NCBI RefSeq assembly: GCF_000247695.1
Contig: NW_004624734.1
Coordinates: 13,769,915-13,833,914 of the forward strand
Source: Heterocephalus glaber
Lineage: Eukaryota > Chordata > Mammalia > Rodentia > Bathyergidae
Direction: 5' to 3'
DNA: 64,000 nt
Within the stretch, counting starts at the first letter, position 1. Each line of letters starts with the position of its first letter. Shown in pieces: positions 32,261 to 45,000 of this stretch. The notes under the pieces were generated by a model. The model did not search any database, was not told the origin of the DNA, and worked only from the letters and a program-made list of their open reading frames with translations. The translations under genes and the position numbers were made by a program.

Positions 32261-34183
32261 CCAGGTCCTCTTTGATCCCCTCGAGCGAGTTCTAAAAGGG
32301 GTCTTGAGCTTCTGAACACCTCTGCGGATGGCTGCGGCTGAATTCTGGATCAGGGTTTTAAGTCTCGGGCATATTTGTGCCTCTTGGAATAAGTAAGTGT
32401 GAAATTTGCCTGGTAACTTTGCGGAGAGGGGGCCTAAGGAAGAACTGGCAACGCCTTGTTTTGTTTCTGGAGTAAAGCATGTTTACGCTGGAAAGAGAAT
32501 TCTTGGATCTGCAAATTCCGACTTGAGCTTTCTGCAAATCCTGATTAGATTGGCCGCTCTTGGCATGCTCGTCTTATTTTCTTTTTTTGCTGAGAAAGCC
32601 TTATGATAGCGTACGGTGGAAAACATATTCAGAACACTCCAAGAGATAATCGCTATATGCCTTATAGCTGTGATTTTTTTAAAAGTTTGGAATATGACAA
32701 TATTTTACTCTGAAAATAGTTGTCCGTTTTGTTTCAAGGGCATTTTATGGTAGGCTGTCTTTGCACAAATGTTTTGTTCGCGAGAAACAGGTTTGATTTA
32801 ATGCAATAGATGTAGCTATTTAAATAATGTCATAATACTATCTTCTTTTAGTGATTCTTTTATGTTGAAACAGCACTGGCAAATTACACGTGGTGAGGAC
32901 CTTAGCAACAAGGGAATGGGAAGCGCTACAAGATTCAGAGTTAAAATGTGTTTGAGAAACTTTTGAAAGGGGATATGATATTGAAAGGAGAAATTAAAAT
33001 GAATTCACAAATACTGCAGACTGCTTTTTGTAAACGTACTAAAGCAGAATTTAATATGTACCTATTTTCTTACTGGATAACAGAATGGTGTTGTAAGCAA
33101 AGTATCTCCAAGGTTTTTTTTTTTTGAAAGCTATTTAGGAATTATGTGTTTCTTTTAATAATTATAAATCCAGACCCAGCTACCTTTCAAATTATTGCAT
33201 ATTATTTTTAACACCTTAAAGAGTCTCCTCAAAGCATCTTATTTTTTCTACTCCTTTTTAATATTATATCCAAACACTCATAACTTTGTATCATTTGGTA
33301 GCAAATACTGCACATAGCAAAATTAAGATGTGTAATCATTAATTTTGTAAGTTACTAAATAATGTTATTTAACACAGTGGGTTTTATATAAGAAAACAAA
33401 AAGCAAGCCATTCTTATGGCTATTATCTTGGGAGAAAATGTACCTGATACATACACACATCCGTTTCAATCACATGATAACACCAAAACAAGAAAGAGAA
33501 AACAGTGGCTTTTCCTTATCCCTGATGCTGTAAAACATTCCAAATCTCAGGGACAAATGAAATTTTACTTTTGAGTTTGCATAATCAGAGCTTAAGTTAA
33601 TAATTAAATTATATAATGTAGTATCTACTGCCTTCAAGGCAGTTCTTTGTGGTGAAGAAACTACCATATTTGAACATCCTCCAAATCAAATATTTATCTT
33701 TCCTTTCATATATATAATATCTTGTCTCTTCGTCCACACTATCTGTCCTGTTTCAAGTTAGAATAATTTGCATATCAAGTCGAAATCCACCACCTTTTCT
33801 CACGAAGGCGTATTTAGTATACATGATGTGTGTATATAATCTTTTAAAATTTACATTGTTGGTTTATCAGGCAGTCTTCTGCTTAAAACCTTGTTATTTA
33901 AGGTTCTCATTTCTTGACCCTCCTATTTTTCTTCATCTATTTAGTTTATACTCCTGAAACATCAAAGAGCATCAGAAACTTCTGCAAGTGGAGACTATAG
34001 CATTTATAGTATTTATACTTTTTATGTCCCTCCATTCTCATGGTTCTACCTAGAGAAGGCACTCCGGAAATGCTGTAACATGCTGTAACAGTGATCATGG
34101 TAGCTTTAGGCTCCCCCCCACCCAACCTTCCTCTATCTCGTATTAACTTTTTGTTATATCTTTCTGGGAATAACCAGAGCTTT

Positions 34184-34185
<2 letters not shown>
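32260..34185. other. PTPN21 intron 1, unassigned
   Basis: AT-rich, strikingly free of SINEs for this window. No repeat or exon was recognised. Confidence 0.5.

Positions 34186-34224
<39 letters not shown>
34186..34224. repeat. (CA)n microsatellite
   Basis: About 19 CA units. Confidence 0.97.
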
Positions 34225-34225
<1 letters not shown>

Positions 34226-34449
34226 CACAAAGAAAACAGACAACGAAACCGTGGTCGGATCCTTATTAGAGAGCCATTTCTGTATGTAATTATAGCACGC
34301 TTGTAATCTTCTTAAGGACAGCGATGGCTTAGGATTCCGCTTAGATTTCTCAAGATGGTCTTTACGCTGCCCTGTGCTCAGAAATGCCATACACATTTGT
34401 GGAATGGAGTTTAACAAAACCGAGGCTGACGGCTAAACCCTGTTCTCTA

Positions 34450-34920
34450 GCCCACCATCCCCACCCCCCGAGTGCTCATCACCCCCGGGCCGAGCCGAGA
34501 CTGGGAACAAGGGAGGATTGTGGGATCGAGTCCCAGCTCGGACCGCGGGAGCGCGCAGCGGAGGGAGCCGCTTCTCTCAAGCTCTGCCCGCTAGAGCTGC
34601 TGCCTATTCCCAATTGTCTCTCCCCAGAAGTTACCATCAGCAGGTGTGGTTTAAAACGTTGTAAGTGGCGTATTTTGGGTTGCTTGGACTCCAAATACGG
34701 CATCACACAGAAGGCTGTCAATCTCTCTACTGCCTGTAGGGCTCGAACTGGCCCCGCAAAGGTTGGAACCCCGGGAGCGTAGGGGCTGGTCCTACCCGAG
34801 CACTTCCGTCCGGAAACGCGGCGGTGGAATGAGAGTTCCGGGACCTCTGAGGGTGCCTGTTGGCCCAGCAACGCCGCGTGCTCTTCTACCTGGGAGAACG
34901 CGATAGTCTGAACCCTTCAC
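34450..34920. promoter_or_regulatory. Secondary GC-rich, CpG-containing block in PTPN21 intron 1
   Basis: Clusters such as ccgggccgagccgagac and gaccgcgggagcgcgcagcg stand out from AT-rich surroundings, 1 kb before the ATG exon. Possible alternative promoter or enhancer. No TATA box. Confidence 0.4.
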
Positions 34921-35855
34921 CGCCCAGCTGGCTACCTGAGCTAGTTGAACCCCGTCCACTCCGCATAATCCAGGATGGCTCTTAAAGCCTGTCATCCTCT
35001 GATGCGCCAATCTAGGCGTCTCCATCGGGACACGTTTCTCAGAACTGCCCTTGCTTGATAACTGGCATTTGTATGGTCTTTTGTGACCTACAAGTCATTC
35101 AGTCAATCATCTATCGATCTCTGTCTGTGGTGTGAATATTTGTAAACCAGAAAGGGTTTTTATATAGATTTGTTAAGGAATTTACCACTTTTGACCATCA
35201 CGGCTGCCATATGTGAGAGGGTGTGCTTATTGCTCCCATTCAGGGTTCAGGGTGAATTTGCCTACAGAGACTGGGACTCTTGCTTGGCTCTTTTGGAGGT
35301 GTTTTGCTCTTACCTGACTCAGGGTATAAAGAATTCTGACATTTGGCGTATTGGGGCACTCAAAAGGGTTCATCCAGATGTATGACCACTGATGCTAACT
35401 ACTAAATTTGGGATTATGGTGGAGCTGGCCTTTATCTGACTGTCCTGACAATAGCCCCGGATTGTGACCACTGTCAGTAGTGATAGAGTGAGGGGTGGAG
35501 TCTGATCCAGGGCCCAGCCCTCAGCTCTGGTGAGGATAAACTTCCCCACCGCCTCTCTGACCCTATTAGTACCTTCTTTTTCCAGTGGAGAGGCATCCGC
35601 AGATGCACCTTCACTGATTTTTATTTTTAAAAGCAAAGCCCAGAGTGACCATCGTTCCTGTTACTAGTGTTCCTCTTTTCTCAGCGCTGGCGTGGACGCT
35701 CCCTTCTCTCGGCCTTTCGAGACTCACTTGCTTTTTGATGGCGTCAGCGGCTGCTGGGTGAGCAGCCAGAGACTGGAAAGCGTTCATCCCTTCTGGAGAG
35801 AGGAGTCACCTCGGAAAACCCCTCTGGATTGGTGGGGGTGCTTTTCTTCCTTTAG
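34921..35855. other. PTPN21 intron 1, distal part
   Basis: No SINE seen. A splice-acceptor-like tract (tgttcctcttttctcag) ends at about 35684 and could serve an alternative upstream exon. Confidence 0.35.
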
Positions 35856-36058
35856 CCGTCCCCTCTGGAAGGGAGAAGATGCCACTGCCATTTGGATTGA
35901 AATTGAAACGCACCCGGCGCTATACCGTGTCCAGCAAGAGCTGCCTGGTTGCACGGATCCAGCTGCTCAACAATGAGTTTGTGGAATTCACACTGTCTGT
36001 GGAGAGCACTGGTCAGGAGAGCCTCGAGGCTGTGGCCCAAAGGCTAGAGCTGCGGGAG
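35856..36058 (+). CDS. PTPN21: PTPN21 exon 2 (ATG exon)
   Basis: The acceptor is a pyrimidine tract ending CTTTAG at 35855. The ATG is at 35879 and 60 codons follow, ending QRLELRE, then GTAAGT. No upstream in-frame ATG belongs to this exon. Confidence 0.93.
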
Positions 36059-39000
36059 GTAAGTTACAAAGGAGGCTGCAGGCTTCTCTGGCCCGGCTTC
36101 ACTACTTACTGCTTGCAGTCACCAAAACTCAAAGCAGTCCCTGTGATGTCACAGTTGAGCCTTCAGGCCATCCTCCCTAGAGGAGGGAAAAAGATCAGTG
36201 CAAAAAGCACAAGGTCCTGAGTTCGATTCCCATTTCCAAAAAAAAAAAAAAAATCAGAACAAAAAGTCTTTCTGAGGGTTGCCCTGTAAGAGAATTAACA
36301 GTGCCTCTATTTTGAGTGTGTTTATGTTTTCCCAAAATGTAATTGAGATCAAATATGAATGCATTGTAGATTATGAATGCATTGTAGTTCTTGTCTTCTA
36401 ATATAATCCCAAGTGCGTTATCCTGATCTCTAATACAGTTTATTGACTTCATTCATTTAGTGTTGATTCATTGGCTGTTTTCCACAAGCCAAGATTCTAG
36501 AGACATATTTACTGACTTTGATTTGGGTTAGTTGTGGTTATTCCGTGTTCCTTAGTATCAGTTTCCCCATCTAAACCATAGGGATAATAGTGGCGCTGAA
36601 TTCTCAGGGTGGTTGTATGACTTAATGTGCAGGTAGAGCCATAAGGTCTAATAACTAGTCTGTTATAAACATAGGAAGTTTTGCCCTGGGGAATCCTTAA
36701 TCTAGTTGATGAGAAATGGAGTCCTCACATATCCACCTAGTGTCTTCAATTTAAAATGCCATGTAAGGCCTGTAAAAAAAAAGGCTCTGATTAAGGCTAG
36801 GATCGTACTTGTGTTTGGCTGCCTGGCTCTGTGGTAAGAGAAAGAAAGAGAAACAGGTTATTCCACATAAATGTCCATGTTATAGTTCCAACTGAAAATC
36901 CCACACTAATTTTGCAGTTCAAAAAAGGTTGGGAATTCCGGGTGTGGTAGCACACACCTGTAATCCCCAGCATTTGAATTCAAGGCCAGCCTAGGCTACA
37001 AAATGAGTTCAAGGCCAGTCTGAACTACATAGTGAGACTCTGTCTCCAAAAAAAAAGGGAATAAACTTTGCTCCTGGCAAAAGCATTTGATATTCAGTAT
37101 GAAGACCTATAAATACCAAGTACCTAAGTACTGTGTTTGGAGTGTACCCTAGTGTTGTTACCAGTTCATGCTGTGATAGGGAAAGTAGACAGTGCTCTAG
37201 GCTAAGGGAGGGGCAGCGAAGAGAAAGCTGCCCAGGGCAAAGTGTTTCTGAGCTGTGACTTTAAGGATGGGGCAGGGAAATCCTAGAAGGGACTGAAAAG
37301 ACTGTCCCAACAAAAGGAACTGCACAATGCCAGAGATGTGAAGGCAGCTAGTCCTGAAGCCCAAAGTGTGGGGAGGACAGGCTGAGAGTAGCAGGTCCAT
37401 GGTGCAGGATTTTTATTAAAGGACCGGCACTTTTCCTGATGGTGGGGAAGAGAGAGGGAGTTTTAAGCAAGTGTGTGTTATGATTGTTTTTACAATGAGT
37501 GAGTTTTGTGGAAAATGATTAGAGCAGAGACTTTCAGGAGCAGATGAGTTTGGATGGGGATCAGGAGAAGTGGGTGGGGAACTGGAGCATACATTGAGGA
37601 CCTACATACCAGGTTTTGGGGAAGAGCTGGGGAGGGGTTCAGGTTGATATTCAGGTTTTCAGTAGATGGGGAGAGATATAATTGGAGGGGGAAACAAAAA
37701 AATGAAGAGCAGAGTTTAGTTTTGGAGATAAATACCAACATTGAGGTGCCAGTTGGCACCATTTGCAGGTATTGAGCAGACAGGTATTGAGATGTGTCTG
37801 TCTTGAGCTCAGGCAAGAGATCCAGGCTGGAGGAAAGAGGTTTGGGAATTTAGGTGAGCTGATGAAGGGAGAAAATGAAGACATGGCCGACCCCTCAGGA
37901 TTGATCAGAGGAGGGGACAGCCTTGGAAGGAACTTGATGGATCAGCCCAAGAAGAAGAAGAGAGTAAACTGGCAGAGTTGGCCTAGGGCTGAACATGTTT
38001 CCTTGCATTTATTCCATCTTTTTTTGTTTCCTTCATCCATCTCTCCTTTTTTTTTCCCTTCCTATTTTGATTTCTTTTTGTTTCTATAAGTTTCATCCAA
38101 ATGCTTAAGGTGTGCCTGTAACCTCAGGAAGCCAGCTTCTTGAGGAGGTATGGTTTGTTTATTTTTGTACCCAGAGGCATGGAATGGATTGCACTAATGC
38201 GGATGGAACTGCACCCACTGCACCACTTCCCTTCTGGTCAGGAAGTGCAGGGCTAGGGAGGTTGCAGTCTCCCATTAGATGCTTTTGGTCTCTCGGAACA
38301 AGCAGCTTCATGGAACTGTGGGTATGAAGTGTGTTTTCAGCAGAAGAGCATCGTGGTTTGAGAGGGTGCAGGTGTGGCTCCTAGAAAACGTCTTCTTTGT
38401 GGAGACACTATCCCTTTGCTTCCAACATTTAACTGCAGTCGTGGTTAGAAAGTCTGTAGGACCAGGGATTTAGCTCAGTGGTGCCACCGCCTGCCTAGAA
38501 AGCGCAAGGTCCCAAATTCGATCCCTGGTACCAAAAAAAAGTCTGTGTAGGAAACGTTTCCTTTGAAAGCCCCAGAAGCTCTGTTCTGTAGCATATAAAC
38601 AGATGCTCAAGTGCCAGGCCTAATCTTACCATATGACTGTTCAGAAATAATCTGAGTGGAGCACCACCTGTTCCTAGTGTGTACATATAACCTGTGTGTG
38701 CTTCATACCAAGAAGTAGCAGTATGTTGGTATCTTGTACCGTTCCTTTGCCAGGCAAACCTATTATCATAGCATATAGATTTGTCTGATAAAGCTTCACT
38801 ATTGCCTAAGTACGAATGGGAGAAAAAAAAGTCTTTGATCCTCTGGCATACTTGAATACCGTTTCCTTCTATAATGACAGTTATAAGGGCTACACAATAA
38901 TTCCACTGAAATGCTATCGCCAGGGCTTCAACTATGTTAGTAGTATTATATTTCTTAAGCTGGGTGAGTGGGGCTATTGTGTGTTTTTTCCCTCCTTAAT

Positions 39001-42000
39001 ATTTTTACAAATGTCTGGATTTTCTACTAAATTAAGAAATTAAAACCAAGAGGGTTAATACACTTATATCCAACTTAGTTAATTTAGATTAACTTTTGTC
39101 CAAATTCACTGTATTTGAGCTACAGAAAGTGACTTAAAAATGGGAAGACATTATTCCCTTAGGAAAATATTGCTGTTCATTATAGCAATAGCTTCTCAGA
39201 GCTGTTGAAATTCTCTGCCTATGATTCATTCTGAGTTTCACTTTTTTTTTTTTTTCTTCCTTCTAGAGGCTGTGAAAGTCTTTAAGGGGAATTATAGAGG
39301 TTTGAAGGAGGTAGTGAGGCAACGTATCAGCTGGGCCGAGGTACTCCAATGTGGCAGTGTTACCTTATGAGATCAGCACAGCCTAGAGTCCAGTGTGTAG
39401 GCTTAAAAATCCAGCGTCACAGGGGGAAGACCTGTGATATCCCAGCTCAATAAAAATAACATGTAAAACCAAGACACAAGTTGAGTAATTTAAAAAATTT
39501 TTATCAGTACGTGTCTGCAGTACATAATGATGACATTCATCGTGGGGAGTTGGTACGTGTACATCACACATCTCAATTCTTTTTATATCCCCTCCCCCTG
39601 TCTACCCTCCCCCAAGTGTGGAGATTTTATCCTGGGATGTGGAGCTGCCAGGGACCCCAGTTTATGTGTGCGCCCAGAGCTAAGCTGTGGTCTTTTTGTA
39701 GGTAGGTCACACAGAGCCAGGGCCAACTGGAAGTTGCTTGGTGAGCATGGAATCAGCATGGAGCATGGAGGGGCCTGTTGTGGAGAAGTCAGGTGTTTTT
39801 GTAAGGGAAATAGTGCTGCTCCAGGGACAGACAGGTGCCTTGGAGTCGGGGGAAAGTTCTGCTCAGTGGGCATGGCCTCTGTTTGCCTCTTGAGAAGGCT
39901 GTTTGCCGAAGTGCTCAAGACAGTCTCCAGTAGAGGCAGAAATATATGGTGATGAGGACTTATTATTAAATGTAAGACATTAGCAGAACTCCTGGTGTAA
40001 TTCAGGAAACTCACAGTGTTAGTCTTCATTACTGTTATTATTTGTGGCTCTGGTGCCCATGTTGTGGTGAGTGATCAAACTCTCTTCAGAGGAATTCTTT
40101 TCTTACTTTTGTAAGTACTACTGATTCTTCCATTTACTGAGAGTGCATGCTTGTTTTTAAAATGTTCTTATAGTAGGCACTGGTAATCACACTTCTTCCA
40201 CATTACTAAACTGTTACACTAAAGTGTTAGTATGCCATCATGATTTAGTTGTCTTATTTATTTATTTTGGTGTTTTGAGACAGGATTTCATTATGTAGTG
40301 CAGGCTGGCCTTCAACTTATGTGGCCCAGGCTGGCCTTGAATTCCCAGTGATCCTCCCGCCTCAGCCTCTGAGTGCTGGGATTACAGGTGTGTGCCACCA
40401 TGCCTGATTAATTGTTATATTTAAACAGTTGTTTCCCTGCCAACTGAAAAAAAAAATTTGTACAATGTTACTATCCATTTCCCTCAAAAACAGAACTTTG
40501 GTAGGGTTTAAGTTACTCTGTTTGCCTGTTTCATTTCCTTTTAATGCTCAACCCAAATTCTAGGATTAAAAAAAAAAGGTTTTATGAAAACTTTTGGATT
40601 AAGTTTATGTATTCTTCTTTAGGGTATATCTTTTGCAGGGTTCCTTATTCAATAATAGAAATTTAAACACATTTTTACCATGGGATTATGGATATTAACA
40701 TTGGAAACTCTATTTCTTGTATACTCTGCCTTCCTTGATTGTTTTGAGGAGGTGCTGGGGATTGAACCCAAAACTTGCACATGTTAAGGCAATCATTTTA
40801 TCACTGAGCTCCACTTCCAGCCCTCTATATTTTTCCCCCCATTTTTATATTTTGAGATAGGATCTCACTAAGTTGCCCAGGCTGGGCTCAAACTTGATTC
40901 TCTCTCTCTCTCTCTCTTTTTTTTTTGATACCAGGGATCAAATTTAGGACCTTGCGTTTTCTAGGCAGGCACAGTACCACTGAGCTAAATCCCCAGCCTG
41001 AACTTATGATTCTCTTGCCTCAGCCTCCCAAGTAGCTGGGATTACAGGATGTGCCACCATCGTTGGCTTTCTTGATTTTAAGGTCTTTATTTAACATCAA
41101 TTTATATTTGGTTGGTGTTTTGAAACACTTTTTAATCCTCAGAATGTAGGAAAGTTCTGAAACCATGGAAGTCTTCAAGATCATTTTTTAATATCTTTAT
41201 AATTTAAATCATAGAAGACAATTTTCTTTCAACTGTTTTTGAGGGATATGTGTGTGTTGGGCATATCTTCATTCTTGTTTCCATATGTAGCTTATATAAC
41301 TATAATTTTGAAATTGAGTTAAAGACTGAATCACCCCCAAAATTACCTTCAAATGACTTTGTTGAAGAAGGCAGGATATTTAGCACAATTTACAAGTTCT
41401 GTGACTTCTTAGTGTTAAATAAACATGGGTATATTTGATTACCCATTGAGATTTATTGTAGATCTTCATGAAATGTTTTTAAAATTGTATCTGCAGTGTA
41501 ATACGTACATATCAAGTTTTTGTTCTTTAGGGTCTAAGCTTCATTGGAGTAGGAGCATTGTTCACTGGTATATCACTGGGGTCTAGAATAGTGTCTGGCA
41601 CCTTATGGTGCATAGTTGCTGAATAAATGTGTACTTAGCTTAAAACTGGAGACTCTTGTTTTGCATTTAGATTGATGAGCATGGACAGCAGTTCAGCTTG
41701 GTCATCCTTTATTTGCCCTATGATTTTGTGCAGAAAGAAAGTTGAATGTTTTCAAAGCTCTGTACATGGGTATAAAGCACCTTTTTCTAGACCTTCCCTT
41801 TTCACTTTGAGGCTTCTTCTGAAACACGCAGGAAGTGATCTAGTTCCAGTAGCTCCCAAGGGAGATTTGTGTCATAGTAGGGTCAGTGTCCTCACTGTAC
41901 TTTGAACAGATTCTTCTCATAGCTCCTTCTGGATGACGGGGACAAGTTTTGGCTAAGGGATCTTTTGGAACAGAGAGGAATCAAACATATAATGCGAACC

Positions 42001-45000
42001 ACTACTCTCAAGCACAACTTTAGAAAGTGTTCTTGGCAATCTGAGTGTTTTATTTTAAATTACCGTCTTAGGCATTCCAAATATCCACTGACCTTATCTT
42101 GACTGTTAGCTGAGTAGACTTCAGGAATTTCATGTGCATTTCCTTCTGTACCAGATGTTTTCATTTGGACTCTAAAAATAGCTGAAATATGTGTAAGGGA
42201 AAAGTATAGTACCTGCAAAATTTTTTATCCTTCAGGCTGAGTACTTAGTAATTCAGGTATGCATTTTACAAAACTGATAAGATTGGTTTATAGACAGGCA
42301 TCATTAAGTATTTTCAGTTAGCTGTCTAACACAAGTAAAATGTTAGATTGGCCTCTCCATCTAAATAATGTCTTCCGAAGTCCAAATCTAATTATAAATG
42401 ATCAAGAATTTTCTTGATTTTTTAGGGTTTTCTTTTCTTTTTGTTTTTTGGTTACTTACCTCATTTGGTCTGGATAATTAGGCAAGTCATCCCCAGCCCT
42501 TTTTATTTTTTATTTTGACAATGAGTTGCCCAGCCTGCCTTTGAACTTGGGATCCTCCTGCCTCGGCCCTCTGAGTAGCTGAGATTACAGATGTATGTCC
42601 CTCAAGCTCTTCATTTTCAAGTTGACACGTAATATTTGTACATATTTATGAGTATAGTACAAATTAGACAAATAAGTAAAAGAATTACATGTACAAACAT
42701 GGAGATAACAGGTGTTTAAAAATATATGTAATAATACAAGTTACTGCAGAATTTGGAAACCTGTTTACTTAAAGAAATAGTATTGTGCAACCATAGTTTA
42801 GTGTCCAGTAAATTTAAGGACTAATAGTTTGAGATGTTTGCCCTTTAGTGTTGGATTTTTCACTTAGGAGACAATGGAGATGTCTTTTAATCTCTTATTT
42901 TTCACTTAGGAGACAATGGAGATGTCTTTTAATCTCTTATTATCCATGTACCTTGTAGGGGTTTCTCGTGACCACATGGAAAGTGACCTAGGGGCACATC
43001 TCCAGCCCTTTTTATTTTTTATTTTGACACAGGGTCTCACTGAGCTGTCCAGTCTGGCTTTGAAATTTGAGATCCTCCTGCCTCAGCTCTCTGAGTAGCT
43101 GGGATTACAGTTGTATGCCCAAGATCTTCATTTTTTAAATTGACATGTTTAATATTTGTACATGTTTATGGAGTATAATATGATAATTCAGTATATTATG
43201 TGTAATGGTCAAATCGGGAATTAGCATTTCTTTTGCCCCAAACATTAATCATTTCTATGTGTTGGGAACCCTTGGGCTCTTTTTTAGTTATTTTGAAACA
43301 TATCATAGATTGTTGTAGATTATACTTACCTACCAGGCTCTAGAGCTCTTTCCTTCTGTATTTTAGTACTCCTTGTCTAACCTCTTTCCATCCCCAGTCC
43401 TCCCTACTCTACCAAGAAGACCTCCATATTTTTTTTTGTTTGTATGTTTTGTTTTGTTTTGTTTTTTTCCAGATCAGGGATCGAACTCAGGATCTTGTGC
43501 TTGCAAGGCAGGCACAGTGCCCCTGAGCTAAATCCCCGGCCCAAGACCTCCATATTTTTAAGAAAATAATTTGCATCTGCATATAGTTCTTTCCTTCTCC
43601 CATAAATGCCTTTTTCTCAAAGACTTTCATCTTTAGGTCTGAGGAAAGGCCATTAGGGTATTCATTTCATTGACAGGCCAAGGCCAATGTACTGTTAAGG
43701 TAAAACTCCTTTCAGGGATGAAAGAAGGAGAGGGTATGAGTGGGAATTCCTCCACTGTGCTGCTGTTGTGGATGAATGTTTATCTTTGCCACCCAGCAGC
43801 ACCTTTGTGCCCGGCTTCACAGTAGGTGTGTGACAAATCTGTGGAGAATGAGTCGATGACTCATATTTCCTTTATATAGTAATCAAATTCCAGGGCCATT
43901 TGTTGAGCCCTCTGTCTCATTCTTCTTGTCTGATACACTCTTTACCCAAACACAACATTTTCTTCTTTATTTACAGTAGGGCTCACACATCATTTCTGAA
44001 CAATATATTGGGTTAGCAAATATTTTTCAGTTTGGTTCTCTAGGCAATTTGTTCATAAACAAATGTGGCTTAGATTTTTTTTATCTTTTAATGAACTGAT
44101 AGGATATCCAGAGGCAATTATTTTACTAGAAGAACTGTGCATGTCATAAATCCTACGTAAGAATTAGCAGGTAGTAGAAATAACTTACCTATTAAGGGGT
44201 TTTTACAGATTGCCTGAATGAGATCCCCTAGAGGTGTGTGGTATTTAGATTTATGAATATCTCTTGAGCATTTACTGTGTGAGACAGTTTCCCAAGCGCT
44301 TACAAATTTTTGCTTATATTTCTTCTTCACAACAATCCTATGAGTGAGGTACTGTACTTATCTCCATTTTATAGCTAGGTAAACTGAGACACAAATGTTA
44401 AGTACCTTGCTCATGGTTACGTGGCAGAAACCATAACTAGAATAGTTCTGGCTCCTTGAACTCCTTGATCAGCATCTTTTCTTCCCAGTATATATTCTTG
44501 GGCAAGTGACAGGTGGCCTGCTGCAGGGCCACCCCCTTCGTGACAGCCTGGGGAGTCCTGAGGTGCTCAGGGCAGAGCTTTTTGGTAGGAAGACTTTGTG
44601 AGGTTGTTCCCTGCAAAGTCAAAAGTATCAGGCTGATGAAGTGCTCCCGGGAAAGTCCCTGCAGGGAGATTTTCCGAAGCAGTATCTGGTTGCGCTACTG
44701 TTGGATGAATGTGCGTGTGGGGGTGGTCTTGTAGAATCAGAATCTGTACCCAAGTAAGAAAAAATGGTAGAACCAGTGGGTCCACTAAAGTATGTGGTGC
44801 CATTATCCATGAGCTGGACCATTGTGATTAACCAGGGGACACACAGCTGCATTTACACCTCTTACAGCAGTTCACGGCACCAAAGTGTTTCTGGTTTATC
44901 ATCTGTGAATTACAGGCTTAGGGACAGGGCTACATAAAATGTTTTTTTGTTGTTGTTGTTGTTGGTACTGGGGATCAAACTCAGGACCTTGTGCTTTTGA

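Noticed and set aside
31673..32319. Long open frames on both strands (200 and 207 codons)
   Set aside because: They arise from lack of stops in the CpG island. Arg/Pro/Ala-rich, no family resemblance, and antiparallel copies of each other.
34186..34224. Regular short repeats as a CRISPR array
   Set aside because: Plain CA microsatellite without spacers, and the genome is mammalian.
39527..40029. 141- and 148-codon overlapping frames in PTPN21 intron 2
   Set aside because: No recognisable domain, no splice support, and they overlap on opposite strands.
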